Positions 18,023 to 26,860 of a DNA stretch of 64,000 bases are shown piece after piece. A model generated the notes under the pieces. It saw nothing but the letters and a program-made list of their open reading frames with translations, had not been told where the DNA came from and made no database searches. A program made the translations under genes and the position numbers. This stretch comes from Nitrobacteraceae bacterium AZCC 1564 (lineage in GTDB: Bacteria > Pseudomonadota > Alphaproteobacteria > Rhizobiales > Xanthobacteraceae). The DNA is taken from positions 4,789,001 to 4,853,000 of the forward strand of contig JBAGRR010000001.1 in the NCBI GenBank assembly GCA_036924835.1. Direction: 5' to 3'. How positions within the stretch are numbered: the stretch's first letter is position 1; every line of letters begins with the position of its first letter.

Positions 18023-18299
18023 GACGCGCGGAATATCCGTTGCGAAGGACTTAAGTACTGGGGTGTTGCCAAACACGCACAACGCTGACCGGCGATCTCA
18101 TGCCGCAACGCACCGTGCTTTCGCGCTCGCACATGTGATGCCGCCGGTCTTTCAACGCCGGAGCTTTCCTGCTCGCCTCCCAGCCGCAAAATGCTAACAT
18201 TTTCGGACGTCCTGAAGATCGAATGAAGCGGCGCACGCCGCGCTTCAACGCGCCCATTAGCAGAAATAGAGCGAATGCTCGTCAGGGAGGACTTCAGAA

Positions 18300-20114
18300 A
18301 TGCTCGACACCACGCTCGACAAAGCTCCGAACAAAACCGTGTCTGACTTGCTCGATACATTTGGCAAAGCGCTGTCCGCCGGCGACGTGGAGCGCGCCGT
18401 CGATCTGTTCCAGACCGATTGCTATTGGCGCGACCTCGTCACGTTCACATGGAACATCAAGACCATGGAGGGCAAGGATCAGGTTCGCGACATGCTGAAA
18501 GCGCGGCTCGCCGAGACCAAGCCGTCGAGCTGGAAAATCGCCGACGGCGAGGATGCCACCGATACCGATGGGTTGATCGAGAGCTGGATTCAGTTCGAGA
18601 CGGACGTCGCGCGCGGCTTCGGCCACATCCGCCTGAAGGACGGCAAGATCTGGACGCTGCTCACCACCATGGCCGAACTCAAAGGCCATGAGGAAGCGCA
18701 GGGTTTCGACCGGCCCATGGGGGTGAAGCATGGCGCCGATCCCAACCGCGTGACATGGAAAGAGGGGCGCGAAAAGGAAGCCGCCGAGCTCGGTGTTACA
18801 CGCCAGCCTTATTGCGTCATCGTCGGCGGCGGGCAGGGCGGCATCGCGCTCGGCGCGCGGCTGCGCCAGCTCAACGTGCCGACCATCATCATCGAGAAGA
18901 ACGAGCGGCCCGGCGATAGCTGGCGCAAGCGTTACAAGTCGCTCTGTCTGCACGATCCGGTCTGGTACGACCATCTGCCGTATCTGCCGTTCCCGAAGAA
19001 CTGGCCGGTGTTCTCTCCGAAGGACAAGATCGGCGATTGGCTTGAGATGTACACCAAGGTGATGGAGCTCAATTACTGGAGCTCGACCACCTGCAAGAAG
19101 GCGACCTACGACGAGAAAGCGAAAGAGTGGACCGTGGTCGTCGAGCGCGACGGCAAGGAGATCATTCTGAAACCCAAGCAGCTTGTGCTCGCTACCGGCA
19201 TGTCCGGCAAGCCCAACATGCCGACGTTCGAAGGCATGGATGCGTTCAAGGGCGACCAGCACCATTCGTCGCAGCATCCCGGCGCCGATCAATATCAAGG
19301 CAAGAAGGCCGTGGTGATCGGCTCGAACAATTCCGCGCACGATATTTGCGCGGCGCTGTGGGAAGCCGGTGCGGATGTCACCATGATACAGCGCTCGACC
19401 ACGCACATCGTGAAATCGGATTCTCTGATGGAGCTGGGCCTCGCCGCGCTCTACTCCGAGCAGGCGGTGGCGAATGGCATGACCACCGCGAAAGCAGATC
19501 TCACCTTCGCGTCGCTGCCGTACAAGATCCTGCACGAATTCCAGATCCCGGTTTACAACGCGATCCGAGAGCGCGATGCGGAGTTCTACAAGCGGCTCGA
19601 GAAGGCGGGCTTTATGCTCGATTATGGCGATGACGACTCCGGCCTGTTCATGAAATATCTGCGGCGAGGCTCGGGTTACTACATCGATGTCGGCGCGTCG
19701 GAGCTGATCGCCAATGGCAGCATCAAGTTGAAGAGCGGCGTCGATGTGGAGAAGCTCACGGAGAATTCCGTGATCCTGAGCGACGGCACTGAACTTCCCG
19801 CCGACCTCGTGGTCTACGCCACGGGCTACGGCTCGATGAACGGCTGGGCCGCCGATCTGATTTCAAAGGAAGTAGCAGACAAGGTCGGCAAGGTGTGGGG
19901 GCTTGGATCGAACACGACGAAGGACCCCGGCCCGTGGGAAGGCGAGCAGCGCAACATGTGGAAGCCGACGCAGCAGGAGGCGCTGTGGTTTCATGGCGGC
20001 AATCTGCATCAGTCGCGGCACTATTCTCAATTTCTCTCGCTGCAACTGAAAGCGCGGATGGAAGGAATTCCAACGCCAGTCTACGGCTTGCAGGAAGTTC
20101 ATCATCGCGGGTGA
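18300..20114 (+). CDS. Flavin-containing monooxygenase with N-terminal NTF2-like domain
   Basis: The protein has 604 residues. Residues 1-130 resemble a SnoaL/NTF2-like domain. The FAD site GGGQGG is at 176-181, the NADPH site VVIGSNNSAHD at 338-348, ATG at 298-300 and another ATGYGS near 520. Between the two nucleotide sites is FKGDQHHSSQHPG, a degenerate form of the FMO/Baeyer-Villiger fingerprint (FxGxxxHxxxW). Such enzymes insert oxygen at heteroatoms or ketones; substrate unknown. AGGGAGGA lies before the ATG. Likely a single-gene unit. Confidence 0.88.
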   Translation: MLDTTLDKAPNKTVSDLLDTFGKALSAGDVERAVDLFQTDCYWRDLVTFTWNIKTMEGKDQVRDMLKARLAETKPSSWKIADGEDATDTDGLIESWIQFETDVARGFGHIRLKDGKIWTLLTTMAELKGHEEAQGFDRPMGVKHGADPNRVTWKEGREKEAAELGVTRQPYCVIVGGGQGGIALGARLRQLNVPTIIIEKNERPGDSWRKRYKSLCLHDPVWYDHLPYLPFPKNWPVFSPKDKIGDWLEMYTKVMELNYWSSTTCKKATYDEKAKEWTVVVERDGKEIILKPKQLVLATGMSGKPNMPTFEGMDAFKGDQHHSSQHPGADQYQGKKAVVIGSNNSAHDICAALWEAGADVTMIQRSTTHIVKSDSLMELGLAALYSEQAVANGMTTAKADLTFASLPYKILHEFQIPVYNAIRERDAEFYKRLEKAGFMLDYGDDDSGLFMKYLRRGSGYYIDVGASELIANGSIKLKSGVDVEKLTENSVILSDGTELPADLVVYATGYGSMNGWAADLISKEVADKVGKVWGLGSNTTKDPGPWEGEQRNMWKPTQQEALWFHGGNLHQSRHYSQFLSLQLKARMEGIPTPVYGLQEVHHRG

Positions 20115-20136
20115 TGACTGGGAATGTGATGAGGAG

Positions 20137-20178
20137 AGCAGGGCGGTCTCGTAGAGGGCCGCTCTGTTTTGTGAGCGG
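20137..20178 (+). terminator. Possible terminator after the monooxygenase gene
   Basis: AGAGC and GCTCT with inner GGC/GCC and TCT/AGA pairs form an imperfect hairpin with a GG/GG internal loop, followed by GTTTT. Confidence 0.4.
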
Positions 20179-20356
20179 CTCTGCTCCGCGCGTGATACGC
20201 GTCCATTCGAGCGACCCAAATTATAACCCCGCCGGTTACTTTGATGTAATCGACGGGGCTAGTTACTGACATCTCTGTCGGATTTCTCCTTCATCAACGT
20301 CAGCCATGTAATCAACGCGGGCTGTTGCCGATCGTTCCTATCGAGATGATGATTAT

Positions 20357-20581
20357 TCAGCCGCGTCCTCGATTGGCGGCATGATCCTGTCGCTGCTCGG
20401 TCTCGATCCATTTATTATCCTGACCGCGAACACGTGAATGTTCCGCTTTGTCGCGATTGGAAAGCACGTTATTTTCACCAAGTACATCATCGCGAAGGTC
20501 TGTCATTCCTCCACCGCCAGCGCCCTTGCCGTTGTCGCGGGCGCTGCCGCCGAAATGCTTGCCTCCTTTATTCATCGCCAT
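20357..20581 (-). CDS. Small hydrophilic Gly/Asn-rich protein, 74 residues
   Basis: The sequence starts MAMNKGGKHFGGSARDNGKG and is almost wholly polar, with no hydrophobic core; it is probably disordered. Such short Gly/Lys/Asp-rich proteins often appear in stress or stationary-phase gene groups. The next gene upstream on the same strand (20615-21121) is of similar composition, so they may be coexpressed. Function unknown. Confidence 0.5.
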   Translation of the reverse strand: MAMNKGGKHFGGSARDNGKGAGGGGMTDLRDDVLGENNVLSNRDKAEHSRVRGQDNKWIETEQRQDHAANRGRG

Positions 20582-20614
20582 AGCTGGTTCCTCGCTGTTC
20601 CGATCTGGATGTTC

Positions 20615-21121
20615 TCACCGAACCTTCTGAGAAGCATTATGCTTGTTGTGCTTGCTCTCCTGATTGAGGCCACCGCGGCTCACCGGAAATTCTGATTGCC
20701 GCGCCTCACGATGTTTAGGAAGCCGGGTGGTAGGATTTTCCCGTAGGCCAGCCATCTCTTGCTCAACTTGTCGAGCGTCCGGAACATCCGGCTCACGGTT
20801 CAGCGTCCGCAATTGCTGCTCTCGTGTTTTCCGTCCTTGGATGACGCCGGCGCGCAGCGCGCTTTCCGGAGTGTTGGCAGGTGCATTCGCGGGTTTACGG
20901 CGACCTCGCCGCGAGGCTTGGCGTCGCGACGCTTCATTGATGCCGCCGAACCGGTTGGTGTCGTTCTCGACATCGCCCTCAATGGTGTTCTGGCCCTCGA
21001 GCGCTTCGAGATCCTCAGGTGCGGCTTGCGCCATTGTGACACCTTTTGAACCACCAATGAGCGGGTTGCGATCGAGGTCTCTGTCAAGAGGACGCTCGAG
21101 TTTCTGATGTTTCGCGGACAT
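20615..21121 (-). CDS. Hydrophilic, probably disordered protein, 168 residues
   Basis: The start at 21121 is chosen over 21250 because AGAGGA lies 6 nt upstream and the extra N-terminus looks non-coding. The sequence is charged and repeat-free: MSAKHQKLERPLDRDLDRNP, GQNTIEGDVENDTNRFGGIN, a basic Arg stretch (ASRRQASRRGRRK), and a His/Asn-rich tail. No domain recognised. Confidence 0.55.
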   Translation of the reverse strand: MSAKHQKLERPLDRDLDRNPLIGGSKGVTMAQAAPEDLEALEGQNTIEGDVENDTNRFGGINEASRRQASRRGRRKPANAPANTPESALRAGVIQGRKTREQQLRTLNREPDVPDARQVEQEMAGLRENPTTRLPKHREARQSEFPVSRGGLNQESKHNKHNASQKVR

Positions 21122-21230
21122 TGGAATCCTCTTCACTTGGTGTTGCTTTGTCATTGTCGCGAGGCGCGGGTATGACCCGGCTGGCCTGGCACGCGGGAAA
21201 CGCTGGTTATTGTGTCGATTGTCGGTTCGC

Positions 21231-21719
21231 TCAATGTGGGCGACGCTCATGGTTCGCTGCGCGAGTCGTTACCGGTGGCGCATCGTCGGCGTTGTTGACC
21301 GGCCAGAGGGCGCGAATGCTTTCCGGCAGCCCGTGCCGAATGTTCTCGATCTGGTTTGGATCGACATGGTGATTGAGCACGCGGAACACCGCCCGCGCTG
21401 CCTCGGCTGTATTGACCGGTTTCGTGGTTGTGAGCTGCGCGTCAATGTGCGCCAGAAATTCATCCGCCGTTCGCCAGTTTTGCGGCGTTTCGCTTGGCCG
21501 CCATTGATCGTAATACGTCCCACGAACAAGGAGAGGGAGCTGCGCGCCGAGGTGAGCGGCGAGATTGATGGGAACGCGATCGCGGATCGTTCGCAACACC
21601 GCTCCCAAGACATGCCACGCGAGCTGCTTGTCGCGCGGCAGCCTCTCCATGATTTCATCGATCCAGACATTGGTCGTCTGAACCGTTCTGTCGAATACCT
21701 CTAGGCCTGTTGCACTCAT
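21231..21719 (-). CDS. DUF2267 family protein
   Basis: The 162-residue protein matches DUF2267: start TGLEVFDRTVQTTNVWIDEI, then WHVLGAVLRTIRDRVPINLA, GAQLPLLVRGTYYDQWRPSE and AVFRVLNHHVDPNQIENIRH. The fold is helical and the role unknown; the family is frequent near stress genes in rhizobia. It lies upstream of the hydrophilic-protein genes, same strand, 109 bp gap. Confidence 0.9.
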   Translation of the reverse strand: MSATGLEVFDRTVQTTNVWIDEIMERLPRDKQLAWHVLGAVLRTIRDRVPINLAAHLGAQLPLLVRGTYYDQWRPSETPQNWRTADEFLAHIDAQLTTTKPVNTAEAARAVFRVLNHHVDPNQIENIRHGLPESIRALWPVNNADDAPPVTTRAANHERRPH

Positions 21720-21912
21720 GACATTGTTCTTTGGTCTCTGTGAGAGTGATTAACGGAGTTCTTCCCGAAGAGTTCTCGTTGGAAGGACGATTTAACGTTG
21801 AGGAATTCGATAGATGCTTGCCCAACAGAACGTGCAAATGGATTTATGTTTCTCTGCTGTTGTTTCCGACCCGGAACATTGCAGTGCTGGAATCAGCCTC
21901 AGCATCATTCAT

Positions 21913-22416
21913 TCAGCGTTCGATCGTGCCGGTTCGCCGGATTTTCTGTTGCAAGAGGAGGATGCCGTGCACCAGCGCTTCCGCTGTCGGTGGACACCCA
22001 GGAATGTAGATGTCGACCGGCACGATGCGGTCGCAACCGCGGACCACGGAGTACGAATAGTGATAGTACCCGCCACCGTTTGCGCATGATCCCATCGAGA
22101 TGACATAGCGAGGTTCCGGCATTTGATCGTAAACCTTGCGCAGCGCTGGAGCCATCTTGTTGCAGAGCGTACCAGAGACGATCATGACATCGGATTGGCG
22201 TGGGGAGGCGCGCGGCGCGGCTCCGAGCCGTTCGATATCCCACCGCGGCATTGAAGCCTGCATCTGCTCGATGGCACAGCACGCGAGGCCGAACGTCATC
22301 CACATTAAGGATCCCGAACGAGCCCACGTCACCAAGCTATCGAGCGGCGCAACAAAGTGTCCGCGATCGCTTAGCTCGTGTCCAAGACCATCGATGAAAG
22401 GAACTTCGGCGTTCAT
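21913..22416 (-). CDS. nuoB: NADH-quinone oxidoreductase subunit B-like protein, isolated
   Basis: The 167-residue protein keeps all ligands of the N2 [4Fe-4S] cluster: [10 protein letters not shown], a Cys in [20 protein letters not shown] and one in [11 protein letters not shown]. Other NuoB blocks ([34 protein letters not shown]) are intact. GGAGGA precedes the ATG at 22416. No nuoA, nuoC or other complex I gene lies within 20 kb, so this is a stray copy; the rest of complex I must be elsewhere. It may be an extra subunit or serve another [NiFe]-like module. The sequence shows no decay. Confidence 0.9.
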   Translation of the reverse strand: MNAEVPFIDGLGHELSDRGHFVAPLDSLVTWARSGSLMWMTFGLACCAIEQMQASMPRWDIERLGAAPRASPRQSDVMIVSGTLCNKMAPALRKVYDQMPEPRYVISMGSCANGGGYYHYSYSVVRGCDRIVPVDIYIPGCPPTAEALVHGILLLQQKIRRTGTIER

Positions 22417-22623
22417 GCCATCCTCCGACGGAAAGAGACTGCTCGGCAGGCAGCCGCGGGGATGCATAAGAGACGCTCAAGACCTGATCATGTTCCAGAC
22501 AACATCATCCTAGTTTTGAAAATGAAATGTTACGGTTCAGGTTCAGCGGCAGGAACAGCCGGCTGAAGGGCACTTATCGTTCGCCGCGTTTTTCGAAATG
22601 CCCTTGTTAAGCGGGAAGCGGCG

Positions 22624-23313
22624 TTAAGGAAGTCGATCTTCCAACGGCAGCTTCAACTCCGGGCCATTGTTATTGACGTTCCCGACCTTCTTATCGACCG
22701 GCCAGACCTTTATCCATTCGTCGGGGCAGGGGCGGAGCATGTCGAGCAATTCCTGTTCGGTTGCTTGTTCTTCTCCAAGCCAAAGCGGCCAATCACCTTC
22801 ACCCAGAATGCACGGCATCCGGTCGTGAAGCTCGGCCATCACCTCATTGGGACCGCATGTGAGGATCGTGCAGCTCAACACCTCTTCGCCGTTGCCGGGA
22901 TTCGTCCACGACGACCAAAGACCCGCCATCACCATCGGGCCGTTGTCCGCCATTCCGACCGCGAAGGATTGTCTGTCGGACTTGCGCCACTCGTAGAATC
23001 CATTCGTCACCACGAGGCATCTCTGTCCCCGGCGCCATGCATCCTTGAACGCGGGCCTCCTGGTGAAATCCTCCGATCGTGCATTGAAGGTCGAATAGGA
23101 GAGCTTCTCTTCTTTCGCCCAACTCGGAAGCAGTCCCCAGCGCATCATCTTCGGAACGCGCTTGCCGTCGATGGAGCGATACGCCACGAGCATCGGACGC
23201 GTCGGCGGTATATTCCAGTCGCGTTCGAAGTTCGGCGCCGGAGCGTCCGGGTCGAATTTCAACCGGATCTTCAGTTCGGAATAGTCGTCCTCAAGACGTA
23301 CTCTGCCGCACAT
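22624..23313 (-). CDS. SOS response-associated peptidase (SRAP/YedK/HMCES)
   Basis: The start MCGRV at 23313 is certain in function: Met removal exposes Cys2, which crosslinks to abasic sites in single-stranded DNA. Other active-site residues are visible: Asn in TFNARSE, Glu in NGFYEWRK and His in ELHDRMP. The 229-residue length is normal. The protein shields abasic sites at replication forks. No lexA or imuB lies nearby. The longer frame from 23406 is not used. Confidence 0.93.
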   Translation of the reverse strand: MCGRVRLEDDYSELKIRLKFDPDAPAPNFERDWNIPPTRPMLVAYRSIDGKRVPKMMRWGLLPSWAKEEKLSYSTFNARSEDFTRRPAFKDAWRRGQRCLVVTNGFYEWRKSDRQSFAVGMADNGPMVMAGLWSSWTNPGNGEEVLSCTILTCGPNEVMAELHDRMPCILGEGDWPLWLGEEQATEQELLDMLRPCPDEWIKVWPVDKKVGNVNNNGPELKLPLEDRLP

Positions 23314-23505
23314 CGGCTTTGCTTTCAGTGGAGCAAGGAAGCCCGACCGATAAGATAGGAATGATGATGTCATTGGGTACCGTGGGGGATCGTCGCGCTT
23401 GGTCACTTTCGACAGGTGCTGACCGGTCCTTGGGCGGGAATTTTTCGGCCGCCGATCGGGAAAAAGTCCCGCCTCGAATTGGCATTCTCATTTGGGGAGA
23501 TTCGG

Positions 23506-23583
23506 CTAGTGTCGTGGTTCAGAAGTTCGCTCGATTTTTTCCGCGAGTCCTTCAAGCGAACTTCTGAACCTAAACCACACGAG
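23506..23583. repeat. CTAG palindromic module, type 4, right end worn
   Basis: Left end CTAGTGTCGTGGTTCAG, inner stem GGTTCAGAAGTTCGCT/AGCGAACTTCTGAACC perfect, loop about 23 nt, right end ACCACACGAG where CTAG has become CGAG. Confidence 0.85.
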
Positions 23584-23605
23584 AGGGTCATAAACCTATC
23601 GAATC

Positions 23606-23656
23606 CGCTACGGAGCGTGCTGCACCATGAGGCGAACCTTGGATTCGGGACACTAG
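23606..23656. repeat. Half module, type 1 right arm
   Basis: Reverse complement of the type 1 left half: GGCGAACCTTGGATTCGGGA then CACTAG. The other arm is missing. Confidence 0.7.
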
Positions 23657-23706
23657 TGTGGCTTGCCGCAGTTCCCTTGCGCATCAGGGGTACAGCTATC
23701 ACTTTC

Positions 23707-23745
23707 GGCCCGGTCGCATTTGCCCTGTGCGATCGGGCCTTTTTT
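23707..23745 (+). terminator. Strong rho-independent terminator without an upstream gene
   Basis: GGCCCGGTCGCA and TGCGATCGGGCC form a 12-bp stem (one G-T pair) followed by six T. The nearest plus-strand gene upstream is far away (nothing on this strand for over 3 kb), so it may end an untranslated RNA or be left from a lost gene. Confidence 0.8.
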
Positions 23746-23893
23746 ATGAACACGGCGATGATTGCCAGAACGTGCTCAGCCGCAGTGCTTTCTGACCTGC
23801 GGAGGTTAATCGCGCCCGATACGTGGTTGACATCAAGGTTAACTCATATGTCTCAGGCGCCAGACAAATGAGTTGCTGTGTTTCGTCGTAGTG

Positions 23894-24679
23894 TTACCGA
23901 GTGAGTTTGTGGCCCGCGTTCTCGAACGCGCGCAGCGGAAAGCCAAACGTCAGTCCGGCGCGGATCTCATTCACTGGACGGCCGTTGGTCAACGCGTGAC
24001 GGAACGCCACGTCGAATGACAGCTTATCGTTGACCTTCCAGATCAGCCCGACCAGTCCGGAGATCGTCTCTTCGCTCCCGAATTTCTTTTCGTAGAACAC
24101 TTCGGCAACCGGCCTGACAACCCATTTCGCCGGCCCCTCAATAATTGCGCCAACGAACACATCTGCATGGTGATCACGCGTCAGGAGCGCTTCCGTGTTC
24201 AGATGTATCGTCCCCCAGTCCCAGCGCTGGGAGACAATACCGGCCCAACTCAAGCCGATGCCGCTACGGCCGACGCTGTCCGGCAGCAACACACCAAATT
24301 CAGTTGCAACGCTGGGACCAGTCTTGTCCTGCAGGCTGCCGGGCACCACAACGTTCTTGAGGAAGGCTCCTGCGGCATTCAAGCTCGTGGGCCCAGAGGT
24401 ATTAAGGGGCGTCTCGACTTGCCCCTCAAAAACGGCTTCCCAGTTTTCGCTCAATCCAAAATTCAGGACTGTCTGTGGCGCAATCAGGGTGTTCGTCGAT
24501 CCCTGCCGCCGACCACCTGCAGGCTGAAGCTCGACCTCTAATTCGCCCGGCTCCGCGACAGCCGCATCCGTGCCGTCAAACGGACGATAGGCATACGCTG
24601 GCCCAACCGAAGCTACGACTGCGGCGGCCATGAGCGGCACGCGAAGAAGTCTCGCACCAACGAACGCGATTGCCGGCAT
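23894..24679 (-). CDS. Outer-membrane beta-barrel protein
   Basis: The 261-residue protein has a signal peptide ending near GPAYAYRP. The mature part consists of alternating amphipathic strands (WEAVFEGQVETPLNTSG, SGIGLSWAGIVSQRWDWGTI, WVVRPVAEVFYEKKFG) typical of barrels related to the phenol-pathway MetA/transporter-like group. It does not end in Phe but in KLTR. It starts 26 bp after the stop of the upstream propeller gene, so the two likely work in the same envelope process, which is unknown. Confidence 0.7.
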   Translation of the reverse strand: MPAIAFVGARLLRVPLMAAAVVASVGPAYAYRPFDGTDAAVAEPGELEVELQPAGGRRQGSTNTLIAPQTVLNFGLSENWEAVFEGQVETPLNTSGPTSLNAAGAFLKNVVVPGSLQDKTGPSVATEFGVLLPDSVGRSGIGLSWAGIVSQRWDWGTIHLNTEALLTRDHHADVFVGAIIEGPAKWVVRPVAEVFYEKKFGSEETISGLVGLIWKVNDKLSFDVAFRHALTNGRPVNEIRAGLTFGFPLRAFENAGHKLTR

Positions 24680-24705
24680 GTTCGCACCTCAGAGGTGTTG
24701 GGCGA

Positions 24706-25722
24706 TCAGGGCATCGGGCGATAGATCCAGATTGCTGCTGGCGTTTCGGCGCGCGCGGGAACTGCCACCAGCAGCCGATCCAGCTCTGGCACAAAAAGTG
24801 AAGTTCGCGCACCACTGGCGGTGGCGATGCGCGCAAGCCTCCGAAACGAGGGAGCGGCCAAATCCCGTATGTCGAGGAAGCCCTCGCCACAACTGACATA
24901 AAGGCGGTCGCGCTTGGGATCGACAAAGAGGTCGTCGATGTCACCGCAGGTGTCGATCGCGGCAAGCGGCTTGCCAACATCCATCGAGAGAACAGCGATT
25001 TGCGCGGGACGGCGAAATGCCACCAGAACGTGCTGGCGTGCGTGATCCAGCGTCATGGCGAAGTTGGCATTGCGCCCGCCGGTGGGCCAGGATGCGATTG
25101 CCTTGCCGGAGGTGCGGTCGAGCACGTCGATGGCGCGGGCGTTCGGCACGTTGACGAAGATGCGGTTTGTAGCCGTATCGATCTGGAAGCTCTCGGGATG
25201 CGCCTTCAACTTGATGTCGCCGAGATTCTTGCGTGTGGCCGCGTCGATGATGGCCAGCGCACCGTCGCCGTGGCCAATGAAAATGCGTCCGGCGCTGGAC
25301 TCGACGCGAACGTTATCGGCATCGCTGCCAAGATCGAGCCGGCCCTTTTGCGACAGATCTCCTCCGTTGAACAGCATCACTGAACCGTCACCGGCATTGG
25401 CGACGTAGATGGTGTCGGTGGCGGGATCATAGCCCACGCCCTGCGGCTCACGGAGGCGGGGGATGGTGCGCTCCAGGCGAAGGCCTTTCAGGTCGATCAC
25501 GCCAAGACTGTCGTTGCCGAGTTCAGCGACGAACACGCGATTGCGCGCTGGATCGGCCGCGAGGTGGTCGATGCGGCCGCGCACGTCGCCCAGCGGCACC
25601 TTGGCCTCAAGCTGCAGCGGTGGCGACTTGTTGGACTGGGCCGGCGCCGTTCCAATGCCCGCCCAGATCGCTCCGGCCATGACAACGAAGATGGCAAGAA
25701 GGCAGCGGCGAGCTCTCGCCAT
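24706..25722 (-). CDS. YncE-type beta-propeller protein, exported
   Basis: The start at 25722 (MARARRCLLAIFVVMAGAIW) gives a normal signal peptide; the frame is open to 26034 but the extra 104 residues look non-coding. The 338-residue product has repeated propeller blades: AADPARNRVFVAELGNDSLG, VGYDPATDTIYVANAGDGSV, DTATNRIFVNVPNARAIDVL, VDPKRDRLYVSCGEGFLDIR. Periplasmic YncE-like proteins are often found with metal or quinone pathways; no ligand assigned. Likely cotranscribed with the barrel protein. Confidence 0.78.
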   Translation of the reverse strand: MARARRCLLAIFVVMAGAIWAGIGTAPAQSNKSPPLQLEAKVPLGDVRGRIDHLAADPARNRVFVAELGNDSLGVIDLKGLRLERTIPRLREPQGVGYDPATDTIYVANAGDGSVMLFNGGDLSQKGRLDLGSDADNVRVESSAGRIFIGHGDGALAIIDAATRKNLGDIKLKAHPESFQIDTATNRIFVNVPNARAIDVLDRTSGKAIASWPTGGRNANFAMTLDHARQHVLVAFRRPAQIAVLSMDVGKPLAAIDTCGDIDDLFVDPKRDRLYVSCGEGFLDIRDLAAPSFRRLARIATASGARTSLFVPELDRLLVAVPARAETPAAIWIYRPMP

Positions 25723-25831
25723 TCCGATGAACCGAAACAATTTGTCGGATGAAATCGCGATGTATGAAATCGAGGTGGATAAAGACACGCTGCGCCCTTG
25801 GTGATGAGGACGCGATTCTTGGGCATGTCGC

Positions 25832-25859
25832 CTCGCGGGGAGATCGCAGATCCCCGTGA
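25832..25859. other. Hairpin upstream of the propeller gene
   Basis: CTCGCGGGGA and TCCCCGTGAG pair (one G-T) around GATCGCAGA. It lies about 110 bp upstream of the propeller gene start and may belong to its leader. Confidence 0.45.
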
Positions 25860-25990
25860 GTTGGATAAGAAACCCGGAAGACCGGGCTGTCAACCGGCAG
25901 GCGCATCGCTCTGTCGGGCGAACCAGTTCGGCCTGCGCTGCGCTCGATGTTGCTCGCGCGATTTGCGCCCTGCGGCGTCCACTCGAACGT

Positions 25991-26021
25991 AAAAAGGCCC
26001 AGCGCTGTGAAGCGCCGGGCC
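25991..26021 (-). terminator. Rho-independent terminator of the gene at 26065
   Basis: Read on the minus strand: GGCCCGGCGCT, loop TCAC, AGCGCTGGGCC, then TTTTT. It lies 44 bp after the stop of the minus-strand gene ending at 26065. Confidence 0.85.
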
Positions 26022-26064
26022 GTGCCACAAACATCGAGTGGGTTAAGCTTAAAGGCTTACGAAG

Positions 26065-26325
26065 TTAAGCCTTGCGGATGGCGAAGGAGCCGTCGCGTCT
26101 CTCTTCAAATGAACATCCGTGTTTTTTGGTCAGGGCCTCTATCGCAGCCCTCGCAACAGCGCGATCATTGAATCCTTGCAGTTGCTCGGGATGGACAATC
26201 AGCGTCGTCTCTCGGAATCCAATGATCTTTGTCGGGTCTTTGTCGCTCGCTTGCCAGGCTTCCAGTCGCGGCAATGCTTCAAGCGCATTGTCGTAAGACT
26301 GCAAAAGCTCTTCCAGTGCGTTCAT
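26065..26325 (-). CDS. Hypothetical protein, 86 residues
   Basis: The soluble alpha/beta protein begins MNALEELLQSYDNALEALPR and contains KIIGFRETTLIVHPEQLQGF and a C-terminal strand GCSFEERRDGSFAIRKA. A terminator follows directly. A GGAGAAGGATG stretch precedes the ATG, so start and gene are well supported. No family recognised. Confidence 0.7.
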   Translation of the reverse strand: MNALEELLQSYDNALEALPRLEAWQASDKDPTKIIGFRETTLIVHPEQLQGFNDRAVARAAIEALTKKHGCSFEERRDGSFAIRKA

Positions 26326-26860
26326 TCATCATCCTTCTCCCCCGCGAGATCGCTCTATAGCTCAAGCTCTGATTGCGTGCCAACAACTTATCAACTGCGA
26401 TGTGGCGCCCGCGTATCATTTGATTGGACGCTGAAATGTCAGATAAGCTTGGCAGGTTCTTGATCAAATTGAGCAAACTCATTTTCGGTGCCTGAGGCTT
26501 TTTAAATTGCACCGTGACGTTCCTGCGTGGATTCACATGTGATGGTGCTCATCACAAGTTGTTTCGCTTCCGACTCGCATCGGAAATATCTTGATCTGGA
26601 TCAAATCGCCGTACGATCAATGCATCTTCAAATTAGCGTTGGCGAGCGGCGGTCCTCCCGCGACGGCTCGCCGACTTTGTTCCGTATTTGTTTGAAAAGT
26701 CGCAATTTGATTCTGCTGCGCTCGCATCACCGAGCGTCCTACTTTCGATAGGCGACTGAGAAAGAGGCTACCAAAGACCGACAGTAAGGCTCTGGATTCG
26801 TTCGCTGCGCGCGGACGATCTGAGAACGGGAGCAACTGACCATCAATCGGAGAAATAGTC
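26326..26860. other. Intergenic region, 535 bp
   Basis: No supported gene. A TGTGATG/CATCACA dyad (26537-26555) may be a protein binding site. The right end should hold the sulfatase promoter. Confidence 0.35.

Noticed and set aside
18294-19535. 413-residue open frame on the minus strand
   Set aside because: It is antisense to the flavin monooxygenase, whose motifs are unmistakable; the frame is a by-product of high GC third positions.
25722-26034. N-terminal extension of the propeller protein
   Set aside because: The extra 104 residues are Arg/Ser/Ala-rich without pattern, while ATG 25722 begins a normal signal peptide.
26279-26536. 85-residue minus-strand frame upstream of 26065
   Set aside because: It overlaps the start of the better supported 86-residue gene and has no protein-like pattern.
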